DNA of 64,000 nt. It comes from Segatella baroniae B14. Lineage in GTDB: Bacteria; Bacteroidota; Bacteroidia; Bacteroidales; Bacteroidaceae. Positions 62,254-64,000 of this stretch are shown one piece after another. Within the stretch, counting starts at the first letter, position 1. Each line of letters begins with the position of its first letter. Below the pieces are notes generated by a model. That model did no database searches. It had not been told where the DNA came from and was given only the letters and a program-made list of their open reading frames with translations. The translations under genes and the position numbers were made by a program. Where the stretch lies: positions 362,001 to 426,000 of the forward strand of contig NZ_CP091800.1 in the NCBI RefSeq assembly GCF_022024235.1, read 5' to 3'.

Positions 62254-62766
62254 TTATCGTTTAAATTGTTTTTTAGCTTCTTGTTCTGTAGTATCGTAAA
62301 TCAGATATCTGATAAAGGAAGGACCAAATTGTCCCATTTTAAACTCGGCAACCAACCATTTATCCCCCCGTTTCTCCAAACTTCTGATATGATGATTTAC
62401 ACATCTAAAATTTTGTAGACTACCGGCCAGACGGGATCCTAGCCACATCGGTCGAATTTTACCATTGACATTCTTAAAAATAAAGAGTCTTCGAGCTTTC
62501 TGGGGATAGAATCGGGTACCTTTGACCACTCCGATAAGAACTTCTTCTGTACCGTTATTGTCTATATCAGCCGTTTGCATTTGATATATCGGATAGGGCA
62601 GTGGCCACTCATGGAGTGACGAATCGGTTTGGAGTTGTAAATAAGATAAACTGTCGTTTACCTTTCGTAACCGATATGTCTGTGCATACATCTTGTTAAT
62701 GCATAGTATACTTAACAACCACGCAATGCCGACAACACTCCAGATAAGATGGTATAGAGCGTACAT
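62254..62766 (-). CDS. Hypothetical exported protein with FG-GAP-like repeat
   Basis: 170 residues with an N-terminal membrane or signal segment (to about residue 28). 'QTADIDNNGTEEVLIGVVKG' near 65-84 is an FG-GAP-like, calcium-loop-type sequence. No known family overall. It is 5 bases upstream of the DUF3160 gene and first of the three-gene operon; a TATCTTTG -7 box lies on the minus strand at 62825-62818. Confidence 0.55.
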   Translation of the reverse strand: MYALYHLIWSVVGIAWLLSILCINKMYAQTYRLRKVNDSLSYLQLQTDSSLHEWPLPYPIYQMQTADIDNNGTEEVLIGVVKGTRFYPQKARRLFIFKNVNGKIRPMWLGSRLAGSLQNFRCVNHHIRSLEKRGDKWLVAEFKMGQFGPSFIRYLIYDTTEQEAKKQFKR

Positions 62767-62890
62767 GATGTTATCGTAATATTCTTTTTATATGAGTAAT
62801 GATGAGTTAATGTTATGCAAAGATATAAAACATTTATATCGTTTATTTATTATTTAACACTTTTTTTCTGCACTTATTAATAAAATCTTT

Positions 62891-62898
62891 TATATTTG
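62891..62898 (+). promoter_or_regulatory. Promoter -7 box of rubredoxin
   Basis: TATATTTG matches TAnnTTTG, 50 bases before the rubredoxin start. Confidence 0.5.
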
Positions 62899-62948
62899 CA
62901 ATAATGAGATTAATAAAAATAGTATTATACCCTTAAATTCAAAACATT

Positions 62949-63113
62949 ATGAAAAAATACGTATGTAATGTGTGTGGTTACATTTATGATCCAAAAGTAG
63001 GTGATCCTGATAGTGGTATTGCAGCTGGAACAGCTTTTGAAGACATCCCAGATGATTGGGTATGTCCGCTTTGTGGAGTAGGAAAGGGAGACTTTTCTCC
63101 AGTTGAGGAATAA
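62949..63113 (+). CDS. Rubredoxin
   Basis: 54 residues, [20 protein letters not shown] then '[20 protein letters not shown]' and '[14 protein letters not shown]'. The four iron ligands are Cys6, Cys9, Cys39 and Cys42 in two CxxC(G) knuckles. It is a single-iron electron carrier typical of anaerobes, probably feeding peroxide or superoxide detoxification. Monocistronic, with its own promoter and a strong terminator. Confidence 0.95.
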   Translation: MKKYVCNVCGYIYDPKVGDPDSGIAAGTAFEDIPDDWVCPLCGVGKGDFSPVEE

Positions 63114-63169
63114 TAAATATTATATGTAGGGGAGAGCTACAGTTCTTTCTTATAGTGTATGATATGTAT

Positions 63170-63201
63170 GAGGTTGTGTCAAAAGTAGCAGACACAACCT
63201 C
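63170..63201 (+). terminator. Terminator after rubredoxin
   Basis: GAGGTTGTGTC and GACACAACCTC form a perfect 11-bp stem around a 10-base loop, followed by TTTTC. Confidence 0.85.
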
Positions 63202-63226
63202 TTTTCGTCTTACACATCCCCTCCCT

Positions 63227-63907
63227 TTATCGATTAGCTACTATTATTTTTCTAGTCATATCAGCAAACCCCTCAAGAGTTATCCAGGTGTTAGGGAGCA
63301 ACTCTGGTTGTGTTGCGTCCCAGTGATATAGAGCAGGGAAAGGGTAACTCTTTTTATCTGATTGGATAATATAAACAATAGCGTAGTAATTTCCTTTCAG
63401 CATTACGCGGTCAACGCACAACACTCGCTTTTTCGATGGCGAAATGATAAGGTTACGCCAAAAATCTTCATTCTGCAATTTACGATTACTATTCCACTCA
63501 CCTGGTAATTCTACGACACAGTCACTCTTGATATTCAAAGAATAGTTAGGTGCCCATTCATGATTATCTTTGTCAAGTCTTAAAACCATGAATTTATCTG
63601 CAAATACGAATTCTACTCTTTTGTTCTTAAATGGCAATTGGTTGATGCTTGCTTTAATTAAATCATAAGCTGCATACTGATGATTATAATTCGATTGGTT
63701 AATAAAATTCAACTTATAACCACCTGTATAATTTGGAGACAGTAAATCTTCCCTCAGCGGATATTTAATATTCGTTTTAGAATTGATAATCTCATATGGA
63801 TTCTCTTGAATACTTAACTCTGAAGAGTCTGTAAAATCGAAATTCGAGTTTGCACATCCTGATAACAGAAGGGCAGCCAGCATGATAACTATTGAATTTT
63901 TCATCAT
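63227..63907 (-). CDS. Hypothetical lipoprotein
   Basis: 226 residues from ATG 63907. The lipoprotein signal is MMKNSIVIMLAALLLSGCAN, with the lipobox LLSGC. I prefer this start (or 63904) over the upstream Met at 63937, whose extra ten residues would precede the signal. The mature part has no family I recognise; it contains 'YAAYDLIKASINQLPFKNKR' and 'GNYYAIVYIIQSDKK'. Nothing else is readable in 63938-64000. Confidence 0.6.
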   Translation of the reverse strand: MMKNSIVIMLAALLLSGCANSNFDFTDSSELSIQENPYEIINSKTNIKYPLREDLLSPNYTGGYKLNFINQSNYNHQYAAYDLIKASINQLPFKNKRVEFVFADKFMVLRLDKDNHEWAPNYSLNIKSDCVVELPGEWNSNRKLQNEDFWRNLIISPSKKRVLCVDRVMLKGNYYAIVYIIQSDKKSYPFPALYHWDATQPELLPNTWITLEGFADMTRKIIVANR

Positions 63908-64000
63908 ATTATGTTTATTAGAATCGACGTATTTCATTTGACTTCGTATTTGCTTGATGTCTTTTTTGTTTATAATTAAATGAATAAGAAACCAAAAGGA

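Overview
The window reads as chromosomal DNA of a Bacteroidota member, most likely Prevotella or a close Prevotellaceae relative. Supporting signs are Bacteroidota-type promoters (TAnnTTTG -7 elements) in front of many genes, generally weak ribosome-binding sites, SusC/SusD pairs, a SusR-type regulator, TonB-dependent barrels and 'SCDK/SCSDD' lipoproteins. I recognise no rRNA, tRNA, CRISPR array or intact insertion sequence.

Layout. 0-5.3 kb: the end of a TonB-dependent receptor, a PAS-LuxR regulator and a decayed array of outer-membrane receptor genes with a small companion gene and an erythromycin-esterase-like protein. 5.3-18.6 kb: a sulfur-assimilation island. A divergent PstB-like ATPase and a NarL-type regulator flank a protein-thiocarboxylate module (carrier, E1-like activator, JAMM peptidase), a sulfite reductase fused to TusA, siroheme synthesis, CysD, CysN and CysH, then PstS-PstC-PstA with a 28-residue peptide between PstS and PstC. 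18.6-25.3 kb: a lipoprotein and a CzcCBA-type divalent-metal efflux operon. 25.4-36 kb: two paralogous 29-residue peptides, a DUF4143 ATPase behind 33-bp repeats, a 1.5-kb repeat-rich intergenic stretch, a two-motif aspartyl protease, a degenerate-receiver AraC regulator, a flavodoxin-like protein, a GH28 and a BCCT transporter. 36-40.3 kb: an AT-rich array of four paralogous membrane proteins mixed with glycine-zipper, toxin-like proteins and broken pieces. 40.5-52.4 kb: a dextran (alpha-1,6-glucan) utilisation locus: GH97, GH66, SusE/F-like, SusD, SusC and a divergent SusR-like regulator. 52.7-58.9 kb: GNAT, then a DsrE-TusA-encapsulin-cysteine desulfurase operon and a DASS anion transporter. 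58.9-64 kb: CapA, DUF3160 and a small partner, rubredoxin and a lipoprotein.

The most interesting system is the combination of the sulfur island and the operon at 53.3-57.0 kb. The latter encodes a family-2 encapsulin shell with an internal cyclic-nucleotide-binding-like domain, directly followed by a cysteine desulfurase with a long N-terminal extension of the kind used for cargo loading, and preceded by DsrE and TusA sulfur-relay proteins. Its promoter shares the TACCTTTGC(C) -7 box and GGTAT/ATACC inverted half-sites with the promoters of the PstB-like and PstS-like genes. Both the assimilation and the nanocompartment operon carry a TusA with the same CPMxFVKTK signature. I infer one regulon, probably controlled by the NarL-type regulator at 6.45 kb: oxyanion import, reduction to sulfide, transfer by thiocarboxylate or persulfide carriers, and cysteine-derived sulfur handling in a protein shell.
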